DNA of 64,000 nt from Deltaproteobacteria bacterium (GCA_017303575.1 JAFLCL010000007.1:1-64000); one strand, 5' to 3'; positions 39,038 to 49,445 are shown, counted from the stretch's first letter. Numbers and translations are program-made. The notes: a model not told the origin generated them from the letters alone.

Positions 39038-41701
39038 ATGCGATCCGATCTTCGAACGAGCTTGGCCTTCCTCGCGCTCGGCCTCACCGGCTGCGGAGGC
39101 GATCCACCGCGCATCGACGCCGCGGGCCTCGACGTCGGGGTGGACGCACCGGCGAGCGCGTTCGACGACGCGTTCGCGCCCACGCCCGACGATGCTGGCA
39201 TCGACGTCACGCTCACCGACGACGCGGGCCCCACGCGCTGCCTCGCGCCGATCACCCGCGTGGACGGAAGCGAGGTGCTCGATCACGCGCTCGGGCGTGC
39301 GAGCCTCACGATCGAAGGGGACCGCGACGCGTGCCGCCGCACCTACTCGCTGGCGAGCACCGGCATGCGACGCGACATGCTGCCCGGCTCGCCACGCCGC
39401 TTCGCGGAGCGCGAGAGCGACCCCGCGCTGCGCACCGGGCACGATCTCTTCGACGCGCTCTTCGCGCTCGCCATGGACGAGGCGCACGAGAACTCCGTCG
39501 GATCGATCGAGGACTACGCGTTCGACATGGGCGCCGCGCTGCCGTGCCCCGAAGGTGGATGCTTCGAGACGGGGCGCCTCTGGACCTACGTGTGGACGCG
39601 CGACACCAGCTACTCCGTCGATCTCGGGCTCTCGTCGATCGATCCGCGTCGGTCGCTCAACTCGATGCTGTTCAAGCTGAGCGAGCGTCGAGGCGGTGGC
39701 GGCGAGCAGATCGTGCAGGACACGGGCACCGGCGGCAGCTACCCGGTCTCGAGCGATCGCGTGGTGTGGGCGCTCGGCGCCGAGGCCTTGCTCGCCGAGC
39801 TCGAAGGCCCTGACTACACGAGCTTCCGCGATCGCGCGTACGGCGCGCTGTCGCGCACGATCGCGCACGATCGTGAGGTCGTGTTCGACGACGCGCGTGG
39901 TCTCTACCGCGGTGAGACGTCGTTCCTCGACTGGCGCGAGCAGACCTACCGCGCCTCGACCGCGAGCGACGTCACGCCCATCGCGGAGAGCGAGTCGCTC
40001 TCGACGAACGTGCTCCACCTCCACGCCATCGAGCTCGCGTCACGCCTCGCGGGGGAGCGCGGCGAGAGCGTGGAGCGCGATCGGCTCGCGGCAGACGCCT
40101 CGGCGCTCCGTACCCGCATCCGCGCTGTGTTCTGGGACGACGAGCGCCGCGAGCTGCTCGCGTTCACGCCCGGCGTCCTCGATCGCGCGCCCGTGCGCCG
40201 TGTCGATCTGCTCGCGACCTCGCTCGCCATCCTCGACGGCGTCGTCGACGAGGAGGAGGGCCGCGATGCGCTGTCGCGCTACCCGCACTTCGAGCACGGC
40301 GCCCCGGTGATCGCGCCGCAGCAACAGAGCACGGCCATCTACCACAACCGCGCACAGTGGCCGTTCGTGACGGCGTACGCGCTGCTGGCCGCGCGCAGCG
40401 TGCGACATCCAGAGGCGACCACGCACGCTGTGCACACGCTGATGCGAAGCGCTGCGCTCTCGCTCTCGAACATGGAGAACTACGAGGTGCCTTCGGGCCT
40501 GCCGTACCGCGAGGACGGGAGCTTCTCGGGCCCGGTGGTGAACTCACAGCGGCAGCTGTGGAGCGTCGCGGGCTACCTCGGCATGGTGGCGCGCGGTCTC
40601 TTCGGTGTCTCCGCGGAGCTCGATGGGCTGCACGTCGCGCCGTACCTGACGGCGGATCTCGTGCGTGAGCTCTTCGAAGGGCAGTCGGAGCTCGTGCTCG
40701 ACGGATGGCCCGTGCACGGGCGACGCGTGAGCGTCGTCTTGCACCTGCCGAGCGCGCCACCCTCGGCCGGCACCGATCTGACCGTGAGCGCGGTTCGTCT
40801 GAACGGTGTGACCGCGGGCGCCGTGATCCCGTTCGCGAGCCTCGAGGACGAGAGCCGCATCGACGTGGAGCTGATCGCCTCGAGCGATTCGGGCGCGACG
40901 ATCACGCGTGTGGACCCGGCCGACTACCGCGAGGTGTTCGCGCCCCGCACGCCCGTGATCGCGGGGCTCGACGTCGAGGCCGGTCACCTGCGCGTGCGCT
41001 TCGATCTGGCGAGCGAGATGGCCGCAGACGTACGGGTGAGCGTGTACCGCGACGGCACGCGCGTGGCGACGGACCTCGGCGACGCGAGCTACCTCGATGC
41101 TGGCTGGGACGCGTCGAGCCCGCGCACGCCCTGCTATGCGATCGAGAGCTGCTTCGTCGTGAGCGGGACGTGCTCGCAGCACTCGGCGCCGGTGTGTCAC
41201 TGGGGCGCGGGCAACGCGCGCATCACCACCTACGACGCGGCGGCATTCACCTCCGTCGGCGGGACGCTGAGCACGACCCACGGGCGCCCGCACTACGAGC
41301 CGTGGGGCGATCCGGGGCACAGCCTGTCGATCACGCACACGCCGACGCAGACGGGCGATCACCTCGTCCAGCTGGTCTACGGCAACGGCGCGGGAGGTCT
41401 GACGACAGGCATCACGTGCGCGGTGAAGCGCGTCGTGGTCGAGGATCTCGCGACGAGCACGATCGTCGCGCAGGACGTGGTGGTGATGCCGCAGCTGGGC
41501 GACTGGGATCGCTGGGCCGACTCGACGATGGCGCGCGTGCGCCTCGAGGCGGGGCACGCGTACCGGATCACGATCCGCGGCGACGACGGCACCGTGAACA
41601 TGTCGAGCTTCCAGCACTTCGCGAGCTACACGGCGGGCACGGGCGGGAGCGAGCCTTTCGCGCGCGTGAACGTCGCGACGATCCGCCTCCTCGCGCTCTG
41701 A
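39038..41701 (+). CDS. six-hairpin glycosidase lipoprotein (GH15/GH63-like)
   Basis: 887 residues. Lipoprotein signal with lipobox LTGC (Cys 19) and an acidic linker (about 20-68). An (alpha/alpha)6-barrel hydrolase fold spans roughly 90-590: WTYVWTRDTSYSVDLGLSSI, QDTGTGGSYPVSSDRVVWAL, ETSFLDWREQTY, STAIYHNRAQWPFVTAY. The closest look is amylo-alpha-1,6-glucosidase/GH63-type; the precise family is not certain. Two C-terminal beta domains (about 650-885) with a Cys-rich CYAIESCFVVSGTCSQHSAP segment look carbohydrate-binding. ATG at 39038. Divergent from the GH13 amylase, so they may be co-regulated for glucan use. A coding-like segment in another frame follows immediately. Confidence 0.85.
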   Translation: MRSDLRTSLAFLALGLTGCGGDPPRIDAAGLDVGVDAPASAFDDAFAPTPDDAGIDVTLTDDAGPTRCLAPITRVDGSEVLDHALGRASLTIEGDRDACRRTYSLASTGMRRDMLPGSPRRFAERESDPALRTGHDLFDALFALAMDEAHENSVGSIEDYAFDMGAALPCPEGGCFETGRLWTYVWTRDTSYSVDLGLSSIDPRRSLNSMLFKLSERRGGGGEQIVQDTGTGGSYPVSSDRVVWALGAEALLAELEGPDYTSFRDRAYGALSRTIAHDREVVFDDARGLYRGETSFLDWREQTYRASTASDVTPIAESESLSTNVLHLHAIELASRLAGERGESVERDRLAADASALRTRIRAVFWDDERRELLAFTPGVLDRAPVRRVDLLATSLAILDGVVDEEEGRDALSRYPHFEHGAPVIAPQQQSTAIYHNRAQWPFVTAYALLAARSVRHPEATTHAVHTLMRSAALSLSNMENYEVPSGLPYREDGSFSGPVVNSQRQLWSVAGYLGMVARGLFGVSAELDGLHVAPYLTADLVRELFEGQSELVLDGWPVHGRRVSVVLHLPSAPPSAGTDLTVSAVRLNGVTAGAVIPFASLEDESRIDVELIASSDSGATITRVDPADYREVFAPRTPVIAGLDVEAGHLRVRFDLASEMAADVRVSVYRDGTRVATDLGDASYLDAGWDASSPRTPCYAIESCFVVSGTCSQHSAPVCHWGAGNARITTYDAAAFTSVGGTLSTTHGRPHYEPWGDPGHSLSITHTPTQTGDHLVQLVYGNGAGGLTTGITCAVKRVVVEDLATSTIVAQDVVVMPQLGDWDRWADSTMARVRLEAGHAYRITIRGDDGTVNMSSFQHFASYTAGTGGSEPFARVNVATIRLLAL

Positions 41702-41925
41702 TCGGCCTGCCCGCTGTCGACTGGCACGACGAAGGCGGTCTCTACGGCGCGTGGACCGAGGTCGTGGCCGCGAACGGTCGCGAGGTCACGCTGATCTGCG
41801 CGAACGACATGGGGTGCGGCGCGGGGCACGTGCCGCGCGAGAACGAGCGCGGCGAGCTGCGCTGGGTCGATACGAACGGCCGACTCTCGGACGCCGTCAC
41901 GATCACGGTGACGACGGCGCGCTGA
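41698..41925 (+). pseudogene. coding-like segment without a standard start (possible frameshifted C-terminus)
   Basis: From 41698 to the TGA at 41923-41925 a frame offset from the glycosidase reads as normal protein with GC-rich third positions (IGLPAVDWHDEGGLYGAWTE, then VVAANGREVTLICANDMGCG, then acidic/basic mixed sequence). No ATG, GTG or TTG lies at its beginning; the first GTG is at 41764. A CTG at 41698 overlaps the glycosidase TGA as CTGA, like the ATGA/GTGA overlaps elsewhere. Options: frameshifted C-terminal extension of the glycosidase, a CTG-started small gene, or the end of a degraded gene. Its stop abuts the guaA stop (TGATCA). Confidence 0.4.
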
Positions 41926-43512
<1,587 letters not shown>

Positions 43513-43595
43513 GGCGCCGCTTGTACGGGCTCGTCCCACCGTTTTCAACGGGCCAACACGCGCGCGCTCACGCGGCCGACGTGACGGAAAGCGAA

Positions 43596-43621
43596 ACGGA
43601 CTCTGGTCGCCCAGAGTCCGT
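43596..43621. terminator. perfect 11-bp stem-loop between guaA and DPAG-repeat gene
   Basis: ACGGACTCTGG / CCAGAGTCCGT with a TCGC loop, no mismatch. On the minus strand the stem is followed by TTTCGC, a weak U-run, so it may end transcription coming from the DPAG-repeat gene before guaA. It is 84 bp upstream of the guaA start, so a role in the guaA leader is also possible. Confidence 0.5.
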
Positions 43622-43735
43622 CTCCTCGAATCACCCTCAAACCTTCCCCGCGCGGCGGGCGAGGTAGGCGAGCCCGCGCAAGTGGGGTTGGGGCCCCACG
43701 CGCAGCGCGAGCGCAGCGAGCGGAGCGGGAGGGGG

Positions 43736-43770
43736 CCCCACGTATGTGGGGGAGGGACCGCTCGGTCCCT
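43736..43770 (-). terminator. tandem hairpins just downstream of the DPAG-repeat gene
   Basis: Two adjacent perfect stem-loops: CCCCAC-GTAT-GTGGGG (43736-43751) and AGGGACC-GCTC-GGTCCCT (43753-43770). The second is 10 bp past the gene's stop on the minus strand. No U-tract. GGGGCCCCAC occurs again near 43690, giving further pairing options in this 267-bp intergenic stretch. Confidence 0.5.
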
Positions 43771-43779
43771 CAGACCAAC

Positions 43780-44079
43780 TCAGCAGCGACGACCGCGGCC
43801 GGCCGGGTCGTTCGGATCGCTGTCGCTGCACGCGCGGCTGCCGCAGCCCGCCGGATCACGCGGGTCGCTGTCGCTGATGCCGCGGCCACGGCCGTTGCCC
43901 GCCGGGTCCTGCGGATCACGGTCCGTGCAGTTCGGGATCGCCTGCGCCGTGCTCGCGACGCCGACCGTCGCGACGGAGGCCGCGATCACGCCGGCTCCGA
44001 GGATGCCGAAGGTGCTTCGGCGGCTGACATTCGACGTCGTGATCTCTTCGTTCGAGAGGCTCTTCTTCTTCTCGCTCAT
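43780..44079 (-). CDS. small Tat-exported protein with DPAG repeats
   Basis: 99 residues. N-terminal charged region then a twin-arginine-like signal SRRSTFG (from residue 19) with a hydrophobic stretch and AQA cleavage near 46-48. The 51-residue mature peptide has three imperfect repeats of the form D-x-D-P-x-D-P-A-G-x-G-R (near 52-65, 69-80 and 85-98) and four Cys (51, 77, 82, 99). The DxDPxD pattern suggests Ca2+ or other cation binding, and Tat export suggests folding before export; both are inference. ATG at 44079 follows a GGTGGAG site. Flanked by hairpins on both sides, hence a single-gene transcript. I know no named family. Confidence 0.8.
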   Translation of the reverse strand: MSEKKKSLSNEEITTSNVSRRSTFGILGAGVIAASVATVGVASTAQAIPNCTDRDPQDPAGNGRGRGISDSDPRDPAGCGSRACSDSDPNDPAGRGRRC

Positions 44080-44181
44080 CGCTCCACCTTTTCTCGTGCC
44101 CCTAGACCCCGGGCCCCACCCCGGTACGTCACGGGCTCACGCACTGTAGGCGCGTGACGAAACGGCCTTCCAATTGATTCA

Positions 44182-44221
44182 GTGAGAACCTCTCTCACGA
44201 ATCGCCCTCCAAACAGGGCGA
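44182..44221 (-). terminator. two hairpins between FG-GAP gene and DPAG-repeat gene
   Basis: TCGCCCT-CCAAAC-AGGGCGA (44202-44221) is 20 bp past the stop of the FG-GAP gene, followed by GTGAGA-ACCTC-TCTCAC (44182-44198). Likely terminator of the FG-GAP transcript. The rest of this 161-bp gap should carry the promoter of the DPAG-repeat gene. Confidence 0.5.
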
Positions 44222-44240
44222 ACGGACCCCTGTCCCGCGC

Positions 44241-46472
44241 TCAGCCCACCGATCCGCAATCGTACGTGGCCTCGCTCACGTTGTTCCCCTCCTGGCACTC
44301 GTTGTTCTCGCCGGTCCCGTCGCCTCCGTCGTCCACCCGCACGAAGAACGGGAGCCCCATCCCGAGCTCGTCCGTCGTCGGCGTGAACGTCGCGGTGACG
44401 GTCGCCGAGCCGCCGGGCGGGATCGCCGCGGTCGTTCGCACGGTCGCCACGGCGCGACCAGGCATGGCCTCGGTGCCCAGGTAGAAGGTGACGGGCAGTC
44501 CCGCGCCGACGGTGACCGCGCCGTCGTTGCGGATCGTCGCGCGGAGGACGAGCGCGTCGGGGCAGCCATCGCCGTCGCTGCTCGGCTCGGCGGCGACGAG
44601 GTCGGGCGCGTCGAAGCTCTGCGAGTTCTGCCGGAACGTGTTGAAGCGGGTCCAGTTCGCGACCTCGCGCGCAGGGATGCCCAGGCTCTCGCGCACGTTG
44701 GTCACGTGGTAGCTGTGCTCGTTCCACACGGGGCGCGTGCCGACCCAGTTGTCCGCGGCATCGCGGAACACGCGGATGCCGGCGCGCAGGCCGTCGTAGC
44801 CGGGGATGCCGCCACAGCGGTTCACGGCCGAGTTCGCCGCGAACACGATCTCCGCGTTGCCGTCCGCGTCGACGTCGACGATGAGCGGGTACTCGATCAG
44901 CGTGTGCGAGTTCTGCGCGACCTGCGCGAGCACCGTGCCGTCGAGGCCCGAGTAGACGCGCATGTAGCACTCGTCGTTGTAGACGACCTCGGCGCGGCCA
45001 TCACCGTCGAAGTCGAACACGCTCGAGCCCGTGATGTTCGAGCTCGAGTCCTGCGTCATGCGCTGCCACAGGACGGGCATCGGACCATCGGGATCGAACA
45101 CGGCGTACGCGGTCGATCCCGCGATGCCGATCTCCGGCAGCTCGTCGCCGTCGAAGTCCGCGACGGTCGGCGGTCCCCCGCGTCCTCCGCCCGGCATCGC
45201 CACCGGGCCGAAGAGCACCGTGCCGTCCCGTCCGTTGCGGATCGAGACGAAGCCCTCGTGCACCACGACGACGTCGGGCTGCATGTCCGCGTAGAAGTCC
45301 GCGACCGCGACGTATCCATCGGCGAGCGTCGGCTCCTCCCAGAGGACCGTGCCGTCGTGGTTCCACACCGCGTTGCCTGCGACGACCTCGAGCTCCGGAT
45401 CGTCGTCCATGTCGTAGACGGCGCTCAGCGGCGAGCGCGGCGTGGGCGCACAGCACCCGGAGGCAGCGCTCGACCGCGCCTCCCACGCGAGCACGCCCTC
45501 GTCGTTCAGGACGGCGCCGCCGATCACGACCTCTGCGCGTCCGTCGCCGTCGAGGTCCGCGATCGACGGCGCGCCGAACTCGACGCGCGCGGTCCACGGC
45601 GTTCCGTCCAGGCGCGTGCTCCGCCACACCTCGGTGCCGTCTGCGTGGAACGCCGCGATCTGCGAGGCTGTGCAGCCGCCGATCGCGCTGATGATCTCCA
45701 CCACGCCGTCGGCGTCGAGATCCCCGAGCGCGATCCCGAACTCGGGGCACACCACGGGATCGACGATGTTCGTGAGCTCTTCGCCCGTGTCGCCGTGCAC
45801 GATGCGCAGCACGCCCGCGCCGCCGTAGGAGCCCGCGGCAGTGTACGTGTGGAAGACGACCTCGGGCGTTCCGTCGCCGTCGACGTCGCCGACCGTGGGC
45901 GCCATCATCACGTGGACCGACGTGGGCTCCACGGTGCTCCCGCTCCACGCCCACTGCTCCTCGGGGGTGAACACACCCGGCGGAGGGAAGTACTCGCAGC
46001 GCGCGGGCCCGCGCGGCAGACACCGCCCGAGCGCCGGATCGCAGAACGCGTCCGCAGGGCAGTCGAGCTCCTCGGTGCACGGATCGCCTGGCGTCGTGCA
46101 CGCGTCGGCGATGCAGAGATCGCCGGCGGGGCAGCAGGTGTGATCGGCGCCGCAGCGCAGCGTCTCGCACACGGGAAGGCACGTGGTCTCGTCGACGCAC
46201 TCGTCCCCGTCGCCGCAGCACATCGCCCCGCAGCGATCCTCGGTGGGACAGCTCCACGCATCGGGCAGCACGCCCGTGTCCGGTGCGCCCACCGTGAACG
46301 CATCGGTGCCCACGACGCACGCACCGTCCGTGCAGATGCGGCCTCCGGTGCACTGCGTGCTCGAGGTGCATCGCATGCTCGTGGGGGGCGGCGCGCAGTC
46401 GCAGCCAGCGAGGATCGAGAGCGACAGGAGCGTGAGCGTGAAGGAAGCGCGAAGGGCGGGCATGCCGTGCAT
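44241..46472 (-). CDS. FG-GAP/VCBS-repeat lipoprotein with CARDB-like C-terminus
   Basis: 743 residues. Lipoprotein signal (lipobox LAGC). A Cys-rich segment (about 25-150; CTSSTQCTGGRICTDGACVV, then CCGDGDECVD and similar knots) resembles the disulfide-rich modules of myxobacterial surface proteins. A seven-bladed beta-propeller follows (about 180-600) with FG-GAP-type Ca2+ loops DVDGDGTPEVV, DLDADGVVEII, DLDGDGRAEVV, DFDGDELPEIG, DFDGDGRAEVV, DVDADGNAEIV. The end (about 625-735) is a CARDB-like adhesion domain. Surface exposed, probably binding or adhesive; no enzyme motif. Start ambiguous among GTG 46478, ATG 46472 and ATG 46463. Confidence 0.88.
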   Translation of the reverse strand: MHGMPALRASFTLTLLSLSILAGCDCAPPPTSMRCTSSTQCTGGRICTDGACVVGTDAFTVGAPDTGVLPDAWSCPTEDRCGAMCCGDGDECVDETTCLPVCETLRCGADHTCCPAGDLCIADACTTPGDPCTEELDCPADAFCDPALGRCLPRGPARCEYFPPPGVFTPEEQWAWSGSTVEPTSVHVMMAPTVGDVDGDGTPEVVFHTYTAAGSYGGAGVLRIVHGDTGEELTNIVDPVVCPEFGIALGDLDADGVVEIISAIGGCTASQIAAFHADGTEVWRSTRLDGTPWTARVEFGAPSIADLDGDGRAEVVIGGAVLNDEGVLAWEARSSAASGCCAPTPRSPLSAVYDMDDDPELEVVAGNAVWNHDGTVLWEEPTLADGYVAVADFYADMQPDVVVVHEGFVSIRNGRDGTVLFGPVAMPGGGRGGPPTVADFDGDELPEIGIAGSTAYAVFDPDGPMPVLWQRMTQDSSSNITGSSVFDFDGDGRAEVVYNDECYMRVYSGLDGTVLAQVAQNSHTLIEYPLIVDVDADGNAEIVFAANSAVNRCGGIPGYDGLRAGIRVFRDAADNWVGTRPVWNEHSYHVTNVRESLGIPAREVANWTRFNTFRQNSQSFDAPDLVAAEPSSDGDGCPDALVLRATIRNDGAVTVGAGLPVTFYLGTEAMPGRAVATVRTTAAIPPGGSATVTATFTPTTDELGMGLPFFVRVDDGGDGTGENNECQEGNNVSEATYDCGSVG

Positions 46473-46519
46473 GCCCACCAGCGTAAACGAGGTCGCGCGT
46501 CTCTACGCGCGCACCGTCG

Positions 46520-47599
46520 TCACTTCTTGCTCTTCTTCTTCTTTCCGCTCGTGCGGCTCTCGGGCTTGGCCTCGGTGCCGGAGCTCGCGTCTGCTGCCGC
46601 GTCGGCCGACGTCTCCTCGAGGCTCTCCTCCGCCTCCTTCGCTTCGGCCTTCTCCTCGTCTCCGTCCGTCTTCTTCGTAGGGTCGGCCGGGGGAGTCGGC
46701 TCCGGGTCACCCAGGCGCACGACCTTGTAGGGCTTGAGGTTGAAGCGCTGGTTCTCCTGGAAGTACGCGAACGCGGCGATCGGCACGATCGCGAGCGAGA
46801 TCAGCTGCGACGTGTAGAAGCCGAACATCTCGCCGCGGCCCGGATCGTCGCGCACGTACTCGATCAGGAAGCGCCACACGCCGTACGCCATCGCGAGCGT
46901 GAGCAGGACCTGTCCGTGGAACTTTCGGCGCGACCACACGAAGAGGCAGAGGCCGAAGAGGCTGAAGCCCGCGAGGCTCTCGTAGAGCTGCGTGGGATGA
47001 ACGGGCAGCGAGTGCTCGGCGCTCTGGGAGAGGCCCTCCTCCTGCACGTGGTACATCCACGCGGGCGAGCCGGTGTTGTCGTCCCAGTGAGGGAAGGTGC
47101 CCGCGGTCTCGAGCCAGCCGGGCGCGTCCTCGGGGAGCAGGCCGCCGAAGTCGCAGCCGTAGAGGTAGCAGCCGATGCGCGTGAGGCCGAGGCCGAGCGC
47201 GAGCGCCGGCGCGGCGCCATCCGAGAAGCGCAGGAGGCCGATGCCCTGCCGCACGCGCACCCAGAAGATCGCGGCGAAGAAGCCACCGAGGAAGCCGCCG
47301 TACGCCACCAGCCCTCCGCGACGGAACGCGAAGAACTGCGCGATCGAGTCGAACTCGTCGGGGTTGGTGATCATGTAGAGGACGCGCGAGCCCGCGAGCG
47401 CCATGCCTGCGCAGAAGATGAAGGCGTTCGCGAGGAAGTCCTCGTTGCGCTTCGGATCGTTGGGGAAGTAGGCCTCCCGCTTGCCGAAGTACATCACGAT
47501 GCTCCACCCGAGGATCATCGAGGTGCCGAGCATCACGCCGTACGAGTAGATCGGCAGCTCGCCCCAGGGCGTGGGGATCGCGAAGAGGATCGGATGCAT
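46520..47599 (-). CDS. lgt: prolipoprotein diacylglyceryl transferase
   Basis: Inner-membrane enzyme transferring diacylglycerol from phosphatidylglycerol to lipobox cysteine, first step of lipoprotein maturation. 359 residues, about seven membrane segments; signature YGVMLGTSMILGW, RRGGLVAYGGFLGG, TRIGCYLYGCDFG and VHPTQLYESLAG are present. The C-terminal about 65 residues, beyond the enzyme, form an unusual Asp/Glu/Lys-rich tail ending in KKKKSKK, likely cytoplasmic. Insertion of about 35 residues (DAPGWLETAGTFPHWDDNTG region) between segments. Client lipoproteins are numerous in this window. Confidence 0.95.
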   Translation of the reverse strand: MHPILFAIPTPWGELPIYSYGVMLGTSMILGWSIVMYFGKREAYFPNDPKRNEDFLANAFIFCAGMALAGSRVLYMITNPDEFDSIAQFFAFRRGGLVAYGGFLGGFFAAIFWVRVRQGIGLLRFSDGAAPALALGLGLTRIGCYLYGCDFGGLLPEDAPGWLETAGTFPHWDDNTGSPAWMYHVQEEGLSQSAEHSLPVHPTQLYESLAGFSLFGLCLFVWSRRKFHGQVLLTLAMAYGVWRFLIEYVRDDPGRGEMFGFYTSQLISLAIVPIAAFAYFQENQRFNLKPYKVVRLGDPEPTPPADPTKKTDGDEEKAEAKEAEESLEETSADAAADASSGTEAKPESRTSGKKKKSKK

Positions 47600-47633
47600 A
47601 GGGCGCTGTGTTTCGCGCGCGCCCGCGACACCG

Positions 47634-48212
47634 TCAAGGTTGGGGCGCGGCGTCGGGCGAGGCCGCGAGCGAGCTCAGCGCGTCGCGGGTGGGCGGCGCG
47701 ATCGGAGGCTCGATCGAGGTGTCGAGCGCGAAGCGCGCGAGCGAGCGCTCGAGGATCTCACCACGGTCGAAGAGCTTGCCGAGCTCCTTCTCGAGCTCAC
47801 GCGGCTTCTTCTTCCACGCGCGAAAGCACACCTCGAGCGAGCTCGGCCAGACACCGCGCGCGACGAGCGCCCACACCGCGAACGGAAGCTGGCTCCCGAG
47901 CACGCCCTCGTCGCTCGGCGGCAGCTCGAGCACGGCGAGCGTCGCGTCCTCGAGCATCGCGCGCGTCGCGTCGTCGCTCGGATCGCAGCGCCACGCGAGG
48001 TAGCGCGCGGTGAGGAACACCTCCCATCCGAAGGGCACCGCCTCGTCCTCTTCGTCACGCTCGGTCTCGTCCCGCACGCGATCGACGTCGATCGCGAACA
48101 CCGCCAGGTGCACGTAGGGCACGCCGTGTCGCTGCGCGAGCGCGCGGTCCATGATCGTCGGACGACCGAGACCTTCGCGTGCGGTCTCGAGCTGCGGCAG
48201 GGCGCGCTTCAT
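47634..48212 (-). CDS. hypothetical soluble protein
   Basis: 192 residues, no signal peptide or membrane segment. Mostly helical with a conserved-looking aromatic core (VPYVHLAVFAIDVDRV, FGWEVFLTARYLAWR, LPFAVWALVARGVW). No recognised motif. ATG at 48212; the frame remains open upstream but with random-like composition. It lies 34 bp upstream of lgt, same strand, so probably co-transcribed, and 47 bp after the stop of another unknown gene. Confidence 0.65.
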   Translation of the reverse strand: MKRALPQLETAREGLGRPTIMDRALAQRHGVPYVHLAVFAIDVDRVRDETERDEEDEAVPFGWEVFLTARYLAWRCDPSDDATRAMLEDATLAVLELPPSDEGVLGSQLPFAVWALVARGVWPSSLEVCFRAWKKKPRELEKELGKLFDRGEILERSLARFALDTSIEPPIAPPTRDALSSLAASPDAAPQP

Positions 48213-48259
48213 CGCGCGCAAGCTACCGCGAGCGAGGCCCACGACCAACGGCAGCGACG

Positions 48260-49351
48260 CTAGAGCGAGAGGCGCGCGGCGACGGTGAGCGTCGCTTCCG
48301 CGATCGAGGGCCAGTAGTCGAGATCGCACACCACGCCGAGGAAGAGTGGTGTCTGAGCCGACAGCCGCAGACGCAGCGCGGCGTCGGGGGCCCGATCCCC
48401 GAGCTGACGGGCCACGACGCCCACGCCTGCGCCGAAGCTCGGCACGATGAAGAGCGGTGAGGGGCTCGCGATCTCGACGATCAGCGACTCGGTGATCGCG
48501 CTGCCGTCGGTGCCGAGCGCGAGCGACACGAAGAAGGCGCTCTCGAGCACGAGCTCCCACCCGAGCGCCGCCGTGAGCTGCTCGCGCGCTTCGGTCAGCG
48601 ACATCGCGACGCCGAGGGTCGCGAAGAGGCCGCCGTTCGCGAGCGATCCTTCGTGCGTTCGATCGCGCTCGAGGTGCAGGGTGATCGTCTCGAGCGCCCC
48701 CACGTCCTGCGTGTCGAACGTCGAGTCGACCACACGCTCACCGAGGCGCACCTCGACCACGCCGCGTGAGCGTGCATCGAGGTGCAGCGTCCCTCCGAGG
48801 TGCGCGCCGGGGAGGATCTCGATCGTGGCCCCCGCGCTCGCGGTGCCCATCGATCGATGCTCGCCGAGCAGCGGATGTCGCGTGAACGCTGCGGAGAGGA
48901 CGTAGGGGCTCTCCTCCACGTGGGGGCTCGCCGAGAGTGAACGATCGACACGGACGAAGAGCTCGCGCTCCTGACCCTCGCCGATCGTGTGTGCGCCCGC
49001 GAGCGGCATGCCGTCGATCACGAACGTGTCGCTCGGCGCGAGCGCGCTCGAGAACGAGAGGCGCGTCGTGTGCGTCGCACGCACGTGGAGGCGCGCGGTG
49101 ACGCGGCACGTGGCCTCGATCCCGATGAAGTCGAAGGAGCCGCAGGCGACGTGGATGTCGGCTGACGTCACCACCAACGCGCCCTCGACGACGAGCGTGG
49201 TCGGCGGGGTGGGTCGTGGGAGCGGCTCGATGGCACGCGCGGCGGCGTGCGAGAGGGGAGCGAGCGCATACAGCGCGACGAAGGAGAGGATCGAGAGGAG
49301 ACGGTGCACGTCGCCATCGACGTGTGAGCGGTGCGTTCGTTCCGTCGACAC
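48260..49351 (-). CDS. exported protein of unknown function, possibly outer-membrane
   Basis: 363 residues from GTG 49351; a GTG at 49309 just before the signal peptide (HRLLSILSFVALYALAPL) is as likely. Residues about 55-215 are beta-rich with features of PEGA-like or surface-attached Ig modules (GTLHLDARSRGVVEVRLGER); the last about 130 contain amphipathic strands ending in Leu, consistent with a small beta-barrel. Two Cys (about 68 and 80) may pair. Unrecognised. Divergent, about 94 bp, from the exported Glu-rich protein. Confidence 0.65.
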   Translation of the reverse strand: MSTERTHRSHVDGDVHRLLSILSFVALYALAPLSHAAARAIEPLPRPTPPTTLVVEGALVVTSADIHVACGSFDFIGIEATCRVTARLHVRATHTTRLSFSSALAPSDTFVIDGMPLAGAHTIGEGQERELFVRVDRSLSASPHVEESPYVLSAAFTRHPLLGEHRSMGTASAGATIEILPGAHLGGTLHLDARSRGVVEVRLGERVVDSTFDTQDVGALETITLHLERDRTHEGSLANGGLFATLGVAMSLTEAREQLTAALGWELVLESAFFVSLALGTDGSAITESLIVEIASPSPLFIVPSFGAGVGVVARQLGDRAPDAALRLRLSAQTPLFLGVVCDLDYWPSIAEATLTVAARLSL

Positions 49352-49445
49352 GTGGTCACGGTGACCGAGCCGCGTGCGGAAGGGATCTCACGCACTGCTC
49401 ACTCCCCCACGTTGCAGATCCGCGCGGGAAAGACACGCTGCGCAC

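Noticed and set aside
43513..43595. Riboswitch (guanine/PRPP type) in the guaA leader
   Set aside because: Only simple stem-loops seen; none of the conserved purine-riboswitch sequence is present.
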